64,000 nt of DNA from Bacteroidota bacterium (GTDB lineage: Bacteria; Bacteroidota; Ignavibacteria; UBA10030; SZUA-254), in NCBI GenBank assembly GCA_020056225.1, contig JAGVIE010000023.1:1-64000 (forward strand), given 5' to 3'. The position numbers were made by a program, and so were the translations under genes. The notes beneath the pieces are model-generated. The model did no database searches. It was not told the origin of the DNA and saw only the letters and a list, made by a program, of their open reading frames with translations. Positions 7,772-17,789 of this stretch are shown here, one piece after another (position 1 is the first letter of the stretch; the number at the start of each line of letters is the position of its first letter).

Positions 7772-9931
7772 TCATTCCACGAGCATAAAATCAATCTGAC
7801 GCTCTTCAGGATCGACCCGAACCACTTTAATGTTCACTTTGTCGCCGAGCCTGTATCGTTTTTTTGTGCGGCGGCCCGTAAGCGCGTAGTGTTTTTCATC
7901 GAATACGTAATAGTCATCTTCCATATCTCTAACGCGAATCAAACCTTCAACCAAGATATCCGTTATCTCTACAAAGATTCCGAAATTAGTAACACCGGAA
8001 ATGATTGCGTGAAATTCATCGCCGACATGGCGTTTCATATATTCAACCTGCATAACCTTGACCGAAGCGCGTTCGGCTTCCATTGCAATCCGCTCAGTTT
8101 CGGAAGATTGGGTGCAGATATCGGGCAGGGTTTTCAGTAATTGCGCTCTTCGCTTGTGCGGCATTTTGTTTGCGTATTCTAGAAGAAGTCGATGTACGAT
8201 CAAATCGGGATACCTTCGTATAGGAGATGTGAAGTGTGTATAGTACGTAAATCCAAGTCCAAAATGACCCAAGTTATCCGGAGAGTAAACAGCTTTTGCC
8301 ATAGAACGGATTGCCACCTCGTTAACAACATTTTCTTCTTCCTTACCTTTAATATCGCTCAATAATTTCTGAAGCGCGCGGGAAGTTACACCACCTGAGA
8401 AATTTAATGAATAGCCGAGATGTTCAACGAACGATACCAGGTCTTGAAGCTTTTCAGGGGGCGGTACATCATGAACACGGTAAATAAACGGACGGATATT
8501 TTCTTCTTTCTTTTGATATCCGATATGCTTTGCCACGCACTGGTTTGCAAGCAGCATGAATTCCTCGACGAGTCGATTAGATTCCGATCTAACTTTTTTA
8601 ACGATTTCCGAGGGCTTACCTTCTTTATCAAAACGGAATTTCGTTTCGGAAGATTCAAAATCGACGCTTCCTTCCTTCATCCTTTTTTTAAGCAATGCCT
8701 GGCTCAGAGAGTACATTTGTTTTATTATTTCGGAATAATCTCCCCGATTTGTCTCGATAATTTTCTGTACCTCTTCATAAGTAAACCGGCGTTTACTGTG
8801 GATGACGCTTTTCTCAATAAGATAATCCTTAATAACGCCTTTCGGACTCACAGTCATGATTGTAGAATAGGTGAGACGATCTTCTTTTGGCCTCAGGCTA
8901 CATATACCGTTGGATAGTTTTTCCGGCAGCATAGGTATAACCTCATCCGCAAGATAAACGCTCGTTCCGCGTTTATAAGATTCCTCATCCAGCGCTGTGC
9001 CTTCACGAACGTAGTGACTGACATCTGCGATATGCACGCCGAGTTTGAAATTTCCATCGGGCAGTTGTTCCAGCGAAACAGCATCGTCAAAATCTTTTGC
9101 GTCTTCAGGATCGATCGTGAAGCAGATCAATTTGCGAAGATCCAACCTGTTTTTGATTTCTTCTTTGGGAATCGAATCGGGAATATTATCTGCTTCCGAT
9201 AAAACTTCTTTGGGGAATTGAAGAGGCAGGCGAAATTCGCGTGCAACTGCCGTCATCTCTGCGCGTACTTCACCCGAGGAACCGAGGATCTCGATAATAT
9301 GTCCTTCGGGGTTTAGATTTTTTGATTCCCAAACATCCAACTGGGCAACTACTTTTTGTCCGGGACGGGCGCCTTTCGTTTTTCCTTTCGGTATATAAAT
9401 ATCCCTGCCAATTCTGCGCCCATCGGGAATTACAAAACAGAAATTTTTATTTTTCTCAAACACTCCGACGATTGGTCTCTGGTTTCGCTCGATGATTTCA
9501 ACTATCTCGCCTTCAGCCTCTTGTAAGGCGACGAGCTTCTCGTCTTTATTCGCGCTTGATTGCGCGAAGAGGACAACGCTAACAGTATCGCCATCGAGTG
9601 CGGTATAAGTGAATTGTGAGGATATTCCCACGTTCCCCTCGTTGGGTGGATGTAACCTGACGATACCCCCGCCGGTTTTAATCGCTTTATACGTTCCAAA
9701 AAGATGATGCGAAGCCGGTGGAGTTGTGTGTCCATAGCGTTTCCGTTTTCCGCGGGATATTGAATCAGCCTGCGAGAGTTCATTTAGGGCTTTCAGAAGA
9801 AACCGATACTCGTCTTGTTCTTTTATTGCTAATCGACGAGCGAGAACTTTCGGTTTGAATTGTTCGGAAGGATTTTTTGCCAGAAAGCGTAAAATCTTTT
9901 CTTTTATTTGTTCGAATGATAAAGTATGCAT
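7772..9931 (-). CDS. rnr: Ribonuclease R
   Basis: A 719-aa 3'-to-5' exoribonuclease of the RNase II/R family, for degrading structured RNA. The order is an N-terminal winged-helix-like segment, cold-shock-type OB domains (to ~200), the RNB catalytic domain (~240-575) and an S1 domain (~635-715). The RNB active-site cluster is seen in TIDPEDAKDFDDAVSLE, whose acidic residues coordinate Mg2+. The RNB C-terminal motif HFTSPIRRYPDLIVHRLL is also present. The ATG is three bases after the tamB stop, so the two are almost certainly co-transcribed. Length is typical of compact RNase R proteins, and there is no lysine-rich C-terminal tail like that of the E. coli enzyme. Confidence 0.94.
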   Translation of the reverse strand: MHTLSFEQIKEKILRFLAKNPSEQFKPKVLARRLAIKEQDEYRFLLKALNELSQADSISRGKRKRYGHTTPPASHHLFGTYKAIKTGGGIVRLHPPNEGNVGISSQFTYTALDGDTVSVVLFAQSSANKDEKLVALQEAEGEIVEIIERNQRPIVGVFEKNKNFCFVIPDGRRIGRDIYIPKGKTKGARPGQKVVAQLDVWESKNLNPEGHIIEILGSSGEVRAEMTAVAREFRLPLQFPKEVLSEADNIPDSIPKEEIKNRLDLRKLICFTIDPEDAKDFDDAVSLEQLPDGNFKLGVHIADVSHYVREGTALDEESYKRGTSVYLADEVIPMLPEKLSNGICSLRPKEDRLTYSTIMTVSPKGVIKDYLIEKSVIHSKRRFTYEEVQKIIETNRGDYSEIIKQMYSLSQALLKKRMKEGSVDFESSETKFRFDKEGKPSEIVKKVRSESNRLVEEFMLLANQCVAKHIGYQKKEENIRPFIYRVHDVPPPEKLQDLVSFVEHLGYSLNFSGGVTSRALQKLLSDIKGKEEENVVNEVAIRSMAKAVYSPDNLGHFGLGFTYYTHFTSPIRRYPDLIVHRLLLEYANKMPHKRRAQLLKTLPDICTQSSETERIAMEAERASVKVMQVEYMKRHVGDEFHAIISGVTNFGIFVEITDILVEGLIRVRDMEDDYYVFDEKHYALTGRRTKKRYRLGDKVNIKVVRVDPEERQIDFMLVE

Positions 9932-9934
9932 ATT

Positions 9935-12900
9935 TTAGAAAGAAAATTTGTAAAATATTCGTGCTTCGTTTGTTAGTTTCTTGTCATCGGGATTATCTCC
10001 TTCGACTTTGCGCAGAATTTCAAGATATAGATTTCTTATTTTTACGGAGTTCAGGAATTCACCGAGACTCAACTGGTAACTAACGTTAGTGTTTCCCAAA
10101 TCGTTAAAAATTCTTCCGCCGACACGGAGATGACCTTTGAAAGCCGTTGCGCTGACATTCAAGCTGGTGCCGGCTTGGAAATTTCCACCCTGATAGCTTA
10201 CTTCAACTCTGCGGATAGAAGGGAACTCGCGTTTTAAGACATCCGAAAAAATGCTGGACAGCAAGCTCGATGCAACAGATGTACCGGTTGCCGAACCAAG
10301 ATTCGTAAAATCCTGCTGTTCCTTCGATGTCAGTTGGTCTCTGAATTTTCCGGTGATAATAAATGAGATAGCGTCGGATTGGACATCGCCGCCTTTTGCC
10401 TCCGAAGCCCAATCTACTGGGTTTTCATCAGTTCTGGATTGTACTTTCATCGACATAGTGAGCTTTGGCTCGAAACGGGTGCCGCCTATTTTTAATTCTA
10501 CGATAACTTTTTGTTCGGTAGACAATTGTGCGGCAGAGAGATTTGTCTGTTCGATTGGCGCGTTCTCTGTAGTAGTCGTCTGTGTTATTTGCCGATAACC
10601 TTCGTATGTTGCATTGATATCGAGTTCAGGGTTATTCCAATTACCGACAAATTTCAATTTGCCTGTAGCGTCAAACCGCTTGAAAAAATTGTAATATGAA
10701 CGAGGTGAAATTTCGATCACTCCGTACAAGTTCGGAATTCCCTGATCGTTGATGGCGTTTATTTTACCATCCAATTCGGCATATAATTCTTCACCGGTTG
10801 TTGGTGTAAAAACCATCGTGAGTGCCGTTAGTCCGCGTGTTTCTATACTCAAATTGTACCGGAGACGATCGATAAGTGAATACTCTCGTATCTCTCCGTT
10901 CTTTTCTGCCGATGCTTCCGCTGAATCGATTTCAGAATAAAATTTTGAAATCTTTTGACCTGCTTTTTCTTGCTTTGTTGTATCGTCGATAACTACATAG
11001 CGAAGCGTCAGGTCGGAATTGGCGGTTTCCGTTTTCTTAGTCGGAGGGAATGTGAGATTCGCTTCGTTTATGTAAAGTGTTCCGGAGATGTACGGACGTT
11101 CAAGAGTACCCTGAAGCTTAAGCCCCTCCAGGCTTGTCTCTGTCAGCAGAAGTCCATACATGTTTGGATTCACATTCCGGGTAGCATCGGTCATCAGCAA
11201 AAGTTGACCTCTTGCGATGACATCGAAGGAACTGATTTTGAAATTCTGGGTTGAAAGTGAGCCTGTAAAAGTTGCTTCACCGTTTATTTTATTTTCAGAA
11301 GTATTTTTTATTAAAAATGATTTGAATACGATTTGCTCTCCTTTTGGTTCCAATTCACCATTGACAACATAACTGATATTGTTCGGAACAAAAAGAAATC
11401 TTGTATCGCTCAAGCTGATAGCTCCCCGATATGCCGGAACACGCGGTGTGCCTCCAATTACGACGTCGCATCTAAGTATGCCGGAAAGATTATCGAAATC
11501 CGGCAGAAGGGGATCGAGAATGTTTAAGTTGAAACGGTCAGACTTAATTTCAAGGTGTTGTTCGTTATCTGGAAACCGTTCGGTTACATTCGAGAAGGCA
11601 AGATCGATAGGGAGCGTGCCATTGATCGCGAAACTTGGAACGGTGTCTGTGTAGTTTTGTTTTGCGATCAGATTAATCGAAGCATTTTGTTTGTTATAAT
11701 CAATTGAAGTTGTTACCTGCCCTATACGTGTTTGCCGGAAGTAAAGATTATTTATATCGGAGCGAAATGAAATAGACAGATCTGCCGGGGTTCCTGTTAA
11801 ATGCAAATCGAAATTCGCTTTCCCCGATAATCCATGTTGACGGCTGGTTAGCTGTGGATTCCGTAAGAAAATTCCAAGGCTTCCAAGCTCGAAATTTCTC
11901 ACAGCCGCACTGAGATCGAACGTCCCCCCGGAATAAATCGCGCCGGTGAGGGATACTGATTCATCAGATCTCCGCAGTAATCCCCGCATAAGCCGGAGTC
12001 CTTCAGTGTTGAGCCGGAACTGGACATCCTGATCGTTCAACCATGTACGATCCGCACATGTGACATTCAAACTGTCGAAATCGAATGCGTAAGTATGCGG
12101 CTGAACGGAAATATTGCCTGTCGCGCTTATGTTATATAATGAATCTAACAGGTAGTGCCCCCTAACCTTACTATTCATCTTCTTGTAATCTAATTCGAGT
12201 GCGATAGAATGCAATGTCCGTGTGTTTAGTAATCCGGAGTCAATCGAAAGTTTGACATTTCCGATTAGGTGCTCGAGTGTCTCTGTATCCGACAAAGAAT
12301 CGAGTCTGAGGGAAAGCGATCCGCTCTTAAACAGCGCTCCTCCTCTGCTTGTTCCTATAAAAAATTCATCGATAGTACCGTCGCACGAAAAAGAAAGTTT
12401 ATTTTCCGTGCCTTTAAGTTGTCCCGTTATTTCTGCCTGAGCGTTGAACGGTGTACCATCGAGAACGGAAGCAACCGGGTCGAGATCCTTTATTTTCAAT
12501 TTATAATTCAGATCTATTTTCTGTTGGGGTAGATCTTTTTTACGCAGAATTCTAACGGGAGATATTCCGGCTGTTAAGCTCGATTCAGGCGTTGCATGTT
12601 GTTCTGTAACGCGGATTAAATTGTCGGTCTGATGAATTAAAGTTTTTATAGTAGAAGATAAATCAAATATTCCCTCGATTGACACATCTGAAATAGGAGA
12701 TTGTATAGTGAGACTTTTTGCGTTACTATCCCGCTGGTCGAGTGACAGCAAGATATTGCCTGAATTTAATGTATGACCTCTGAAGGATGAGGGAAATAAC
12801 GATAGGTCTAATTCGGCATCGAGATTACTCAGCGATTGCCCCGATCCTGAGAATGTCCCCTGTAAATTGAGATCGCTTTTGTATAGTGAATCATCGAAAA

Positions 12901-14491
12901 GAGAAGATAAGTCAAGGGATGTGAATTCGATGTTTCCACTCATTGCTTTGAGAGACGTTTCAGATACTTCTGCCTGTCCGTTGAACAAAGCTTTCATTCT
13001 ATCGGAATTAAGAGAAACCACCGCATCGATGATATTGTGAGAGGAATTTGTTGTGATTCTGGAATTGTTCAAATGTATATTCTGGATATCCGATGAATCG
13101 ATACTCATATCCAGCTTGGTTGAAAGATCGTTGAACGAAAATCCGCTGCCTGTAATTGTCCCGTTTGTCGAGATGATCGTTTTAATTTCACCAAGATCAA
13201 AATAATTTGATAGATTTAATTTTGAGGTTAGAAAGGAAAAATCGTATGATGGTGGTGAAGACTCAAGATTCAACATACCGGTTATTTCGGCTTCGCTCTT
13301 TATCCCGCGCAGTGTCGTTCGAGTTCGGAAGTTTATCGGTTTTCCAATGAATGTTGTTGCGAATTCTAATGCCTCTTCTTCTTTGAACGGAGGCAGAGGC
13401 AATCCCGGTAATAGCTTCGGTACATCTGCCGGTACAATTTTACTGTCTCCTATGATCACATCGAGGTATAGCTGGTCGGGCTTGTGAAGATTGCTAATAT
13501 TGCCCGATAAGTTCAAGGTGTTTCGGAACGTCTTTAAATTGAGATGATTGATAGTTAGATTGCCGAATTCTCCGGTAGCTGTTAAATTGACGTACGCTGA
13601 ACCGTCGAGAAAATTAATTTGAGGGATGAAACTTTTCAATTCAGATAGATCGATATTCTTCGCTCGAAATTGCAGGCGTGTCGAATCGTGCTCAAGGTCT
13701 TCCAGTTCGATCCCCTTAAATATATTGATCTTGCTTATCGATGCATCAAATTCCAAATATGATTTTCCTGTTTGAATAATTGTGTTCCTGGCGGTAATCT
13801 CTTTATCTGAAAGAGTAAAATCTCCCTTGAAATGTGTCAACTCGAATTGCGATTGCGGCGAATAACAGCTCAGGTGATTTATCCGCGCGCTGATGTTTTT
13901 TTCTCGAATAATCGCGTTCAATTTTATGTTCAGGTCGTTGACGGAGAAATTATGGTACTCGAAATACGATGCTGGCATATCCCAATGATCGTGAGCAAAG
14001 AGCGATGTGGAATCCATCAGAACGATACTGGCATTCTTCAGTTCGACATCGTCAAATTGTAATATCCAATCGAGCCTGCCGGCAGCAGTATCAGCGCTCG
14101 GTTTTATGATGTTCGAGAGGTTCCATTTTCCGTCCATCGAGCGGACGAACCGGATCTTCGGCTGCTCGATAATGAGATACTTCATCTTCAATCTTTTCTC
14201 AAATACCGGAACAATATCGTATTGGCAAGTTATCTTTCCTGTCGTGATCAAGATTCCCTTGTCGTCGAATATTGCCAGTGAATCGATACTAAAACCGGAA
14301 AGAAAATTCCCTTCAATTGTTCCAAGGTGCAGTGTGCCGTTGATGTTCGTGGAGATGGACGATGCAATTATAACCCGCAGCCGATCTTTGAAGAATTGTG
14401 TTTGTGTGAAAAGCGCGAGGAGAATGACGAGGGAAATAAAAACTCCTGCTGAGATACCGACAATTTTCAATATCCGCTTTAATTGTTTCAT
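9935..14491 (-). CDS. tamB: Translocation and assembly module protein TamB
   Basis: A 1518-aa AsmA-like/TamB protein. One N-terminal membrane anchor (about residues 9-30, IVGISAGVFISLVILLALF) is followed by a very long beta-rich region of short amphipathic strands and the conserved TamB (DUF490) domain over the last ~350 residues. Such proteins bridge the inner and outer membranes and are linked to outer-membrane protein assembly or phospholipid transport. No tamA/BamA-like partner is adjacent. It sits between rfaE2 (10 bases upstream) and rnr (3 bases downstream) in one transcription unit, linking LPS heptose synthesis, outer-membrane assembly and RNA decay. Confidence 0.9.
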   Translation of the reverse strand: MKQLKRILKIVGISAGVFISLVILLALFTQTQFFKDRLRVIIASSISTNINGTLHLGTIEGNFLSGFSIDSLAIFDDKGILITTGKITCQYDIVPVFEKRLKMKYLIIEQPKIRFVRSMDGKWNLSNIIKPSADTAAGRLDWILQFDDVELKNASIVLMDSTSLFAHDHWDMPASYFEYHNFSVNDLNIKLNAIIREKNISARINHLSCYSPQSQFELTHFKGDFTLSDKEITARNTIIQTGKSYLEFDASISKINIFKGIELEDLEHDSTRLQFRAKNIDLSELKSFIPQINFLDGSAYVNLTATGEFGNLTINHLNLKTFRNTLNLSGNISNLHKPDQLYLDVIIGDSKIVPADVPKLLPGLPLPPFKEEEALEFATTFIGKPINFRTRTTLRGIKSEAEITGMLNLESSPPSYDFSFLTSKLNLSNYFDLGEIKTIISTNGTITGSGFSFNDLSTKLDMSIDSSDIQNIHLNNSRITTNSSHNIIDAVVSLNSDRMKALFNGQAEVSETSLKAMSGNIEFTSLDLSSLFDDSLYKSDLNLQGTFSGSGQSLSNLDAELDLSLFPSSFRGHTLNSGNILLSLDQRDSNAKSLTIQSPISDVSIEGIFDLSSTIKTLIHQTDNLIRVTEQHATPESSLTAGISPVRILRKKDLPQQKIDLNYKLKIKDLDPVASVLDGTPFNAQAEITGQLKGTENKLSFSCDGTIDEFFIGTSRGGALFKSGSLSLRLDSLSDTETLEHLIGNVKLSIDSGLLNTRTLHSIALELDYKKMNSKVRGHYLLDSLYNISATGNISVQPHTYAFDFDSLNVTCADRTWLNDQDVQFRLNTEGLRLMRGLLRRSDESVSLTGAIYSGGTFDLSAAVRNFELGSLGIFLRNPQLTSRQHGLSGKANFDLHLTGTPADLSISFRSDINNLYFRQTRIGQVTTSIDYNKQNASINLIAKQNYTDTVPSFAINGTLPIDLAFSNVTERFPDNEQHLEIKSDRFNLNILDPLLPDFDNLSGILRCDVVIGGTPRVPAYRGAISLSDTRFLFVPNNISYVVNGELEPKGEQIVFKSFLIKNTSENKINGEATFTGSLSTQNFKISSFDVIARGQLLLMTDATRNVNPNMYGLLLTETSLEGLKLQGTLERPYISGTLYINEANLTFPPTKKTETANSDLTLRYVVIDDTTKQEKAGQKISKFYSEIDSAEASAEKNGEIREYSLIDRLRYNLSIETRGLTALTMVFTPTTGEELYAELDGKINAINDQGIPNLYGVIEISPRSYYNFFKRFDATGKLKFVGNWNNPELDINATYEGYRQITQTTTTENAPIEQTNLSAAQLSTEQKVIVELKIGGTRFEPKLTMSMKVQSRTDENPVDWASEAKGGDVQSDAISFIITGKFRDQLTSKEQQDFTNLGSATGTSVASSLLSSIFSDVLKREFPSIRRVEVSYQGGNFQAGTSLNVSATAFKGHLRVGGRIFNDLGNTNVSYQLSLGEFLNSVKIRNLYLEILRKVEGDNPDDKKLTNEARIFYKFSF

Positions 14492-14501
14492 TCAGATAAT
14501 C

Positions 14502-14984
14502 TCACCGGGGACCGAATCGTTCAAGAACTCTATCTATAATTGACGTTGTCGAGCGGTCTGGAATGAAATCGATTGTGATGACTTTACCTCCCGCTTTTTT
14601 GACAACCTCTTTTCCGACAATATCATCAACTTTCCAATCTGCGCCTTTGACAAGAATATCAGGCACGATAGCAGAAATAAGATTAAGGGGAGTATCCTCA
14701 TCGAACAAACAAACAAAGTCAACAGGGAGGAGGTTAGCTACTACGAACGCACGGTCGCCTTCGCTGACGACGGGTCGTTTATCTCCTTTAATCCGGCGGA
14801 CAGAAGCGTCGGTGTTAATTCCAACAATTAGCACATCGCCTAATGCTTTCGACTTGGCAAGATACTCAACATGTCCGCGATGGATAATATCGAAGACTCC
14901 GTTGGTGAACACGATTATCTTCTTCTGCTCTCGAAGAGATTCCCGAAAAGATTTTAGTTCTGGTATGCTTAAAACTTTACCCAT
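14502..14984 (-). CDS. rfaE2: Heptose-1-phosphate adenylyltransferase
   Basis: A 160-aa nucleotidyltransferase corresponding to the C-terminal half of bifunctional HldE. It transfers AMP from ATP to D-glycero-beta-D-manno-heptose 1-phosphate during ADP-heptose synthesis for LPS core. The nucleotide-binding signature TNGVFDIIHRGHVEYL includes the HxGH motif. Later landmarks are GINTDASVRRIKGDKRP and a C-terminal DRSTTSIIDRV. It starts four bases after the rfaE1 stop, so kinase and adenylyltransferase are separate but coupled genes here. gmhA and gmhB are not in the window. Confidence 0.93.
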   Translation of the reverse strand: MGKVLSIPELKSFRESLREQKKIIVFTNGVFDIIHRGHVEYLAKSKALGDVLIVGINTDASVRRIKGDKRPVVSEGDRAFVVANLLPVDFVCLFDEDTPLNLISAIVPDILVKGADWKVDDIVGKEVVKKAGGKVITIDFIPDRSTTSIIDRVLERFGPR

Positions 14985-14988
14985 TAAA

Positions 14989-16005
14989 TTATTTTCTTTC
15001 CGGCTGTTGGCGATCGTGATCGCGAAGGATCGAGCGCTTTAATTCTTCAGGATCGATAGGCACAATACCGATGTAGCCGCAAACAATTCCTCCGGCGAAG
15101 TTTGCAAGTGTGGCGGCTTCTTTAATTGTTGCGCCGCCGGAGAGCGCCATAGTGAGAGTTGAAATGACCGTATCGCCCGCGCCGGATACATCTGCAACAT
15201 TTAACGCCTTGGTCGGCATGGAAGATATTGTTCCATCCGATTCAAAGAGCGACATACCGCGGTCGCCGAGAGTTAAGAGTATATTTTTCGCTCCAAGTTT
15301 CTGGAGGAGAGATTTTCCCGCATAGATAATATCCTCGTCGGTTTTTATGCGTGTACCTAAAACATCTTCGGTTTCTTTGCGGTTCGGCTTGACGACTGTG
15401 ACATTCTTATACTCGAAGAAATTATTAAACTTCGGATCGACAGCTATGATTTTATTATGCTTGTTGGAAATAGAGACGAGTTGCGCAATCAGATTTTTAA
15501 CAACGGCGCCTTTGTTATAATCCTCGATGATGATGCCGTCTATTGTATCAATATTTTTTCGCAGGACGTCGAGCAACTTTTCCTGAATTGTATTTGAGAT
15601 ATCGGTTTTCTGTTCGCGGTCGATCCGGACTACATGCTGGTTGTGCGCGATGACGCGTGTCTTCACGGTTGTCGGTCGTGAGTTATCCATAACGATGCCC
15701 TCGACGGAAAATTTACTTTCCCGTACAACATCATAAAGTTGTTTGCCGCTGTTGTCGTCTCCGATAACTCCGAGTAACAGGGGTTCACCGCCCAAAGACT
15801 TAATATTTTTTGCAACGTTTGCTGCTCCGCCGAGCCGTGCCTGCTCCTGTTCCATATCTACAACTGGCACCGGCGCTTCTGGAGAAATTCGGCTGACGCT
15901 TCCCCAAATGTAGCGGTCGAGCATCAGGTCGCCGACTACGGCAATCCGCTTGCCGTTCATTCCGGTAAGAAGTTCATTCAATCGTTTTTCAGAAATAGTA
16001 ACCAA
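14989..16005 (-). CDS. rfaE1: Heptose-7-phosphate kinase (TTG start)
   Basis: A PfkB/ribokinase-family sugar kinase corresponding to the N-terminal half of HldE. It phosphorylates D-glycero-D-manno-heptose 7-phosphate at C1. Landmarks are GDLMLDRYIWG near the start, RLGGAANVAKN, and the ATP/anion-hole motif DVSGAGDTVISTL with the catalytic Asp. An upstream ATG at 16074 would add a 23-residue extension with no match to the family. I chose TTG at 16003-16005, giving MVTISEKRLNELL, because AAGGAG lies exactly seven bases before it and homologues begin with this kind of sequence. It is the first gene of the rfaE1-rfaE2-tamB-rnr unit. Confidence 0.9.
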   Translation of the reverse strand: MVTISEKRLNELLTGMNGKRIAVVGDLMLDRYIWGSVSRISPEAPVPVVDMEQEQARLGGAANVAKNIKSLGGEPLLLGVIGDDNSGKQLYDVVRESKFSVEGIVMDNSRPTTVKTRVIAHNQHVVRIDREQKTDISNTIQEKLLDVLRKNIDTIDGIIIEDYNKGAVVKNLIAQLVSISNKHNKIIAVDPKFNNFFEYKNVTVVKPNRKETEDVLGTRIKTDEDIIYAGKSLLQKLGAKNILLTLGDRGMSLFESDGTISSMPTKALNVADVSGAGDTVISTLTMALSGGATIKEAATLANFAGGIVCGYIGIVPIDPEELKRSILRDHDRQQPERK

Positions 16006-16012
16006 CCGCAAG

Positions 16013-16018
16013 CTCCTT
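16013..16018 (-). promoter_or_regulatory. Ribosome binding site deciding the rfaE1 TTG start
   Basis: On the minus strand AAGGAG is followed by seven bases and TTG (16005-16003). The ATG at 16074 has no comparable Shine-Dalgarno. TATAAT is present at 16021-16026 on the minus strand, but it is too close to this ribosome site to be used together with it. Confidence 0.7.
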
Positions 16019-16197
16019 GTATTATATGCTCTTATGTTTGATAGAAATATAGCCAGATGCAGTGAGAGAAGCAAGAAAATGAAGAAGATTTAATACTAAG
16101 CTGAAAATCCGGCAAAAAATGTGTGAGAACAAGTGATGCTTTTAATCGGATGTTTGTTTTTGTATTTTCCTTCCCCATTTTCTATATTATTTACACT

Positions 16198-16998
16198 ATG
16201 AATTCATTCGAACTAATATCATTATCACGGCTCAAAACCTACTCCAAACTGTTACAAAAGAAATACCGTCAAACCGACGGGAAGTTTTTGGTAGAAGGAA
16301 TTCACCTCGTAGAGGAGGCATTGAAATCCGATTGGGAAGTAGAAGCGATTGTAGTAAGCGATCATGGTTTAGTGAAAGAGATTGGGAAATTAGAAAGCTG
16401 GGATGTTAGACAGGATATAGAATTATTGGAATGCTCGGAGAGGGAGTTCAATAAACTTACAGATACAGTTACCTCCCAGGGAATTGTGGCAGTTGTAAAA
16501 ATCAAGTATAATACGCTGGAAGGTTTTTGGGAAAAACTTCCCGAGCGCTCAATCATAGTTGCGCTTGATGATGTCGCTGACCCGGGAAACATAGGAACAA
16601 TCCTCCGTACGTGCGATTGGTTTGGGGTCGACGGTGTAGTGCTGAGTGAAAATTCTGTCGAGTTGTATAACTCCAAAGTTATACGGTCAACGATGGGCGC
16701 AATCTTTCATCTTCCGGTATTCATAGATGTTGATTTACGATCCACGATTCAAGATGCACGCAAGGCTGGATTTAATGTTATCACGACTGTTCTTGATGGC
16801 GGAAAACCATTGAACAAATTTTCGTTTCCTGAAAGATCGATCATTGTTTTTGGGAATGAAACACATGGTATTTCGAAAGAGATTGAACAAATGGCTGACG
16901 CATCGATTACGATACCAAAATATGGAAAAGCAGAATCGTTGAATGTTGCTATCTCTTGTGGTATCATTCTGAACGCAGCCAGTACATATCAAATCTGA
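16198..16998 (+). CDS. TrmH/SpoU-family RNA 2'-O-methyltransferase
   Basis: A 266-aa SPOUT-class SAM-dependent 2'-O-methyltransferase for rRNA or tRNA. The N-terminal ~95 residues form the substrate-binding domain (KYRQTDGKFLVEGIHLVEEAL). The three SpoU motifs are visible: DDVADPGNIGTILRTCDWFG with the catalytic Arg/Asn, then IIVFGNETHGIS, then IPKYGKAESLNVAISCGIIL, which makes the trefoil knot. The frame stays open to an ATG at 16123, but that would add a 25-residue hydrophobic leader not expected for this family, so ATG 16198 was chosen. No strong ribosome site is visible. The gene is divergent from rfaE1. The RNA target cannot be told from sequence. Confidence 0.88.
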   Translation: MNSFELISLSRLKTYSKLLQKKYRQTDGKFLVEGIHLVEEALKSDWEVEAIVVSDHGLVKEIGKLESWDVRQDIELLECSEREFNKLTDTVTSQGIVAVVKIKYNTLEGFWEKLPERSIIVALDDVADPGNIGTILRTCDWFGVDGVVLSENSVELYNSKVIRSTMGAIFHLPVFIDVDLRSTIQDARKAGFNVITTVLDGGKPLNKFSFPERSIIVFGNETHGISKEIEQMADASITIPKYGKAESLNVAISCGIILNAASTYQI

Positions 16999-17231
16999 CA
17001 TCTTTTTTAGTGTCATTAGTCATTGGTCACCTGTCACTGGTTATTAACATCAACAATCTTGAAAATTGAAACATAAATCGTGAATCATCCATCTTGAATC
17101 GTGCATCATTCTGCGTTTGGGTGCTGTCCTAAGTTCGTTTTATTGTCCTAATTTGATTTTGAAATAATCGTTCTGTTTCGTTAGATTGATACCCTCTATC
17201 ATTGTTCTTTCATCCATAAAAAGGTATCCAA

Positions 17232-17627
17232 TTGGCAAAGATTAAGGCAAGTGAGATGCTCTCAGATATTGTCCGTTTCCGGGATGGTATCTTTACTGAA
17301 GAACTACTACTACAAGCTCAAAATGCGTATCAATCGCTTGTAAACGAAAAGATATGTAATGACCTGCACAGTTCTTCTACATCTGAAATTGCGAGCATGG
17401 TCGATGATATTCTTGCTCTGAACACCTATCCAGAGATCAAACTTTATCTTGCGAAAAAGAATCCAAATCTAATTGCTTTTCTATTTGCTCGAATACAACA
17501 CTTTGTCCATTATTTGGAGTCTTTGGAAGATTTATCCGTACAGTTTCTAACTCCGCCAAAATCTGTTCTGAGGTGGGGCGTGGTAGATTTTTGGAATGAT
17601 TCTCCACCTTCGAGTGACCGATATTAA
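17232..17627 (+). CDS. Hypothetical protein, 131 aa (TTG start)
   Basis: A small, mostly helical soluble protein that I do not recognise. The start is TTG, supported by AAGG eight bases upstream. There is no signal peptide, membrane segment or Cys/His cluster. The C-terminal ~30 residues are proline- and serine-rich and look disordered. It is followed by two hairpins (17644-17688 and 17697-17725) before the convergent transposase. It is the first gene of the accessory island and may have arrived with it. Confidence 0.45.
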   Translation: MAKIKASEMLSDIVRFRDGIFTEELLLQAQNAYQSLVNEKICNDLHSSSTSEIASMVDDILALNTYPEIKLYLAKKNPNLIAFLFARIQHFVHYLESLEDLSVQFLTPPKSVLRWGVVDFWNDSPPSSDRY

Positions 17628-17643
17628 CCATTGAAGTTTTTCT

Positions 17644-17688
17644 CCTTGACTTTTTATTATTAGTATCGTAGATTACGATGTGTCAAGG
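17644..17688. repeat. Nested inverted repeats between hypothetical gene and transposase
   Basis: CCTTGAC at 17644-17650 pairs with GTCAAGG at 17682-17688. Inside, ATCGTA (665-670) and TACGAT (674-679) make a second hairpin with a three-base loop. No T-run follows. It could be part of the left end of the transposase element or a weak terminator. Confidence 0.45.
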
Positions 17689-17696
17689 ATGTATTT

Positions 17697-17730
17697 GAAG
17701 CTCCACATTCACCGTGTGGGGCTTCTCTCG
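17697..17730 (+). terminator. Hairpin terminator candidate
   Basis: An 11-bp stem (one G-U pair) between 17697-17707 and 17715-17725 with a seven-base loop, followed by TCTCGTTT. It lies 69 bases after the stop at 17627 and between convergent genes. The T-run is weak. Confidence 0.4.
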
Positions 17731-17789
17731 TTTATGGGCACTTTGTGAATCTATATATTTATATTCTCTTTGTCAAGCTAACGTTTTGT

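Noticed and set aside
16021-16026. TATAAT as the rfaE1 promoter
   Set aside because: A transcript from it would start inside the ribosome site at 16013-16018, and no -35 element is present.
16123-16197. N-terminal extension of the TrmH-like protein
   Set aside because: It would add a hydrophobic leader to a cytoplasmic RNA methyltransferase and has no better ribosome site than ATG 16198.
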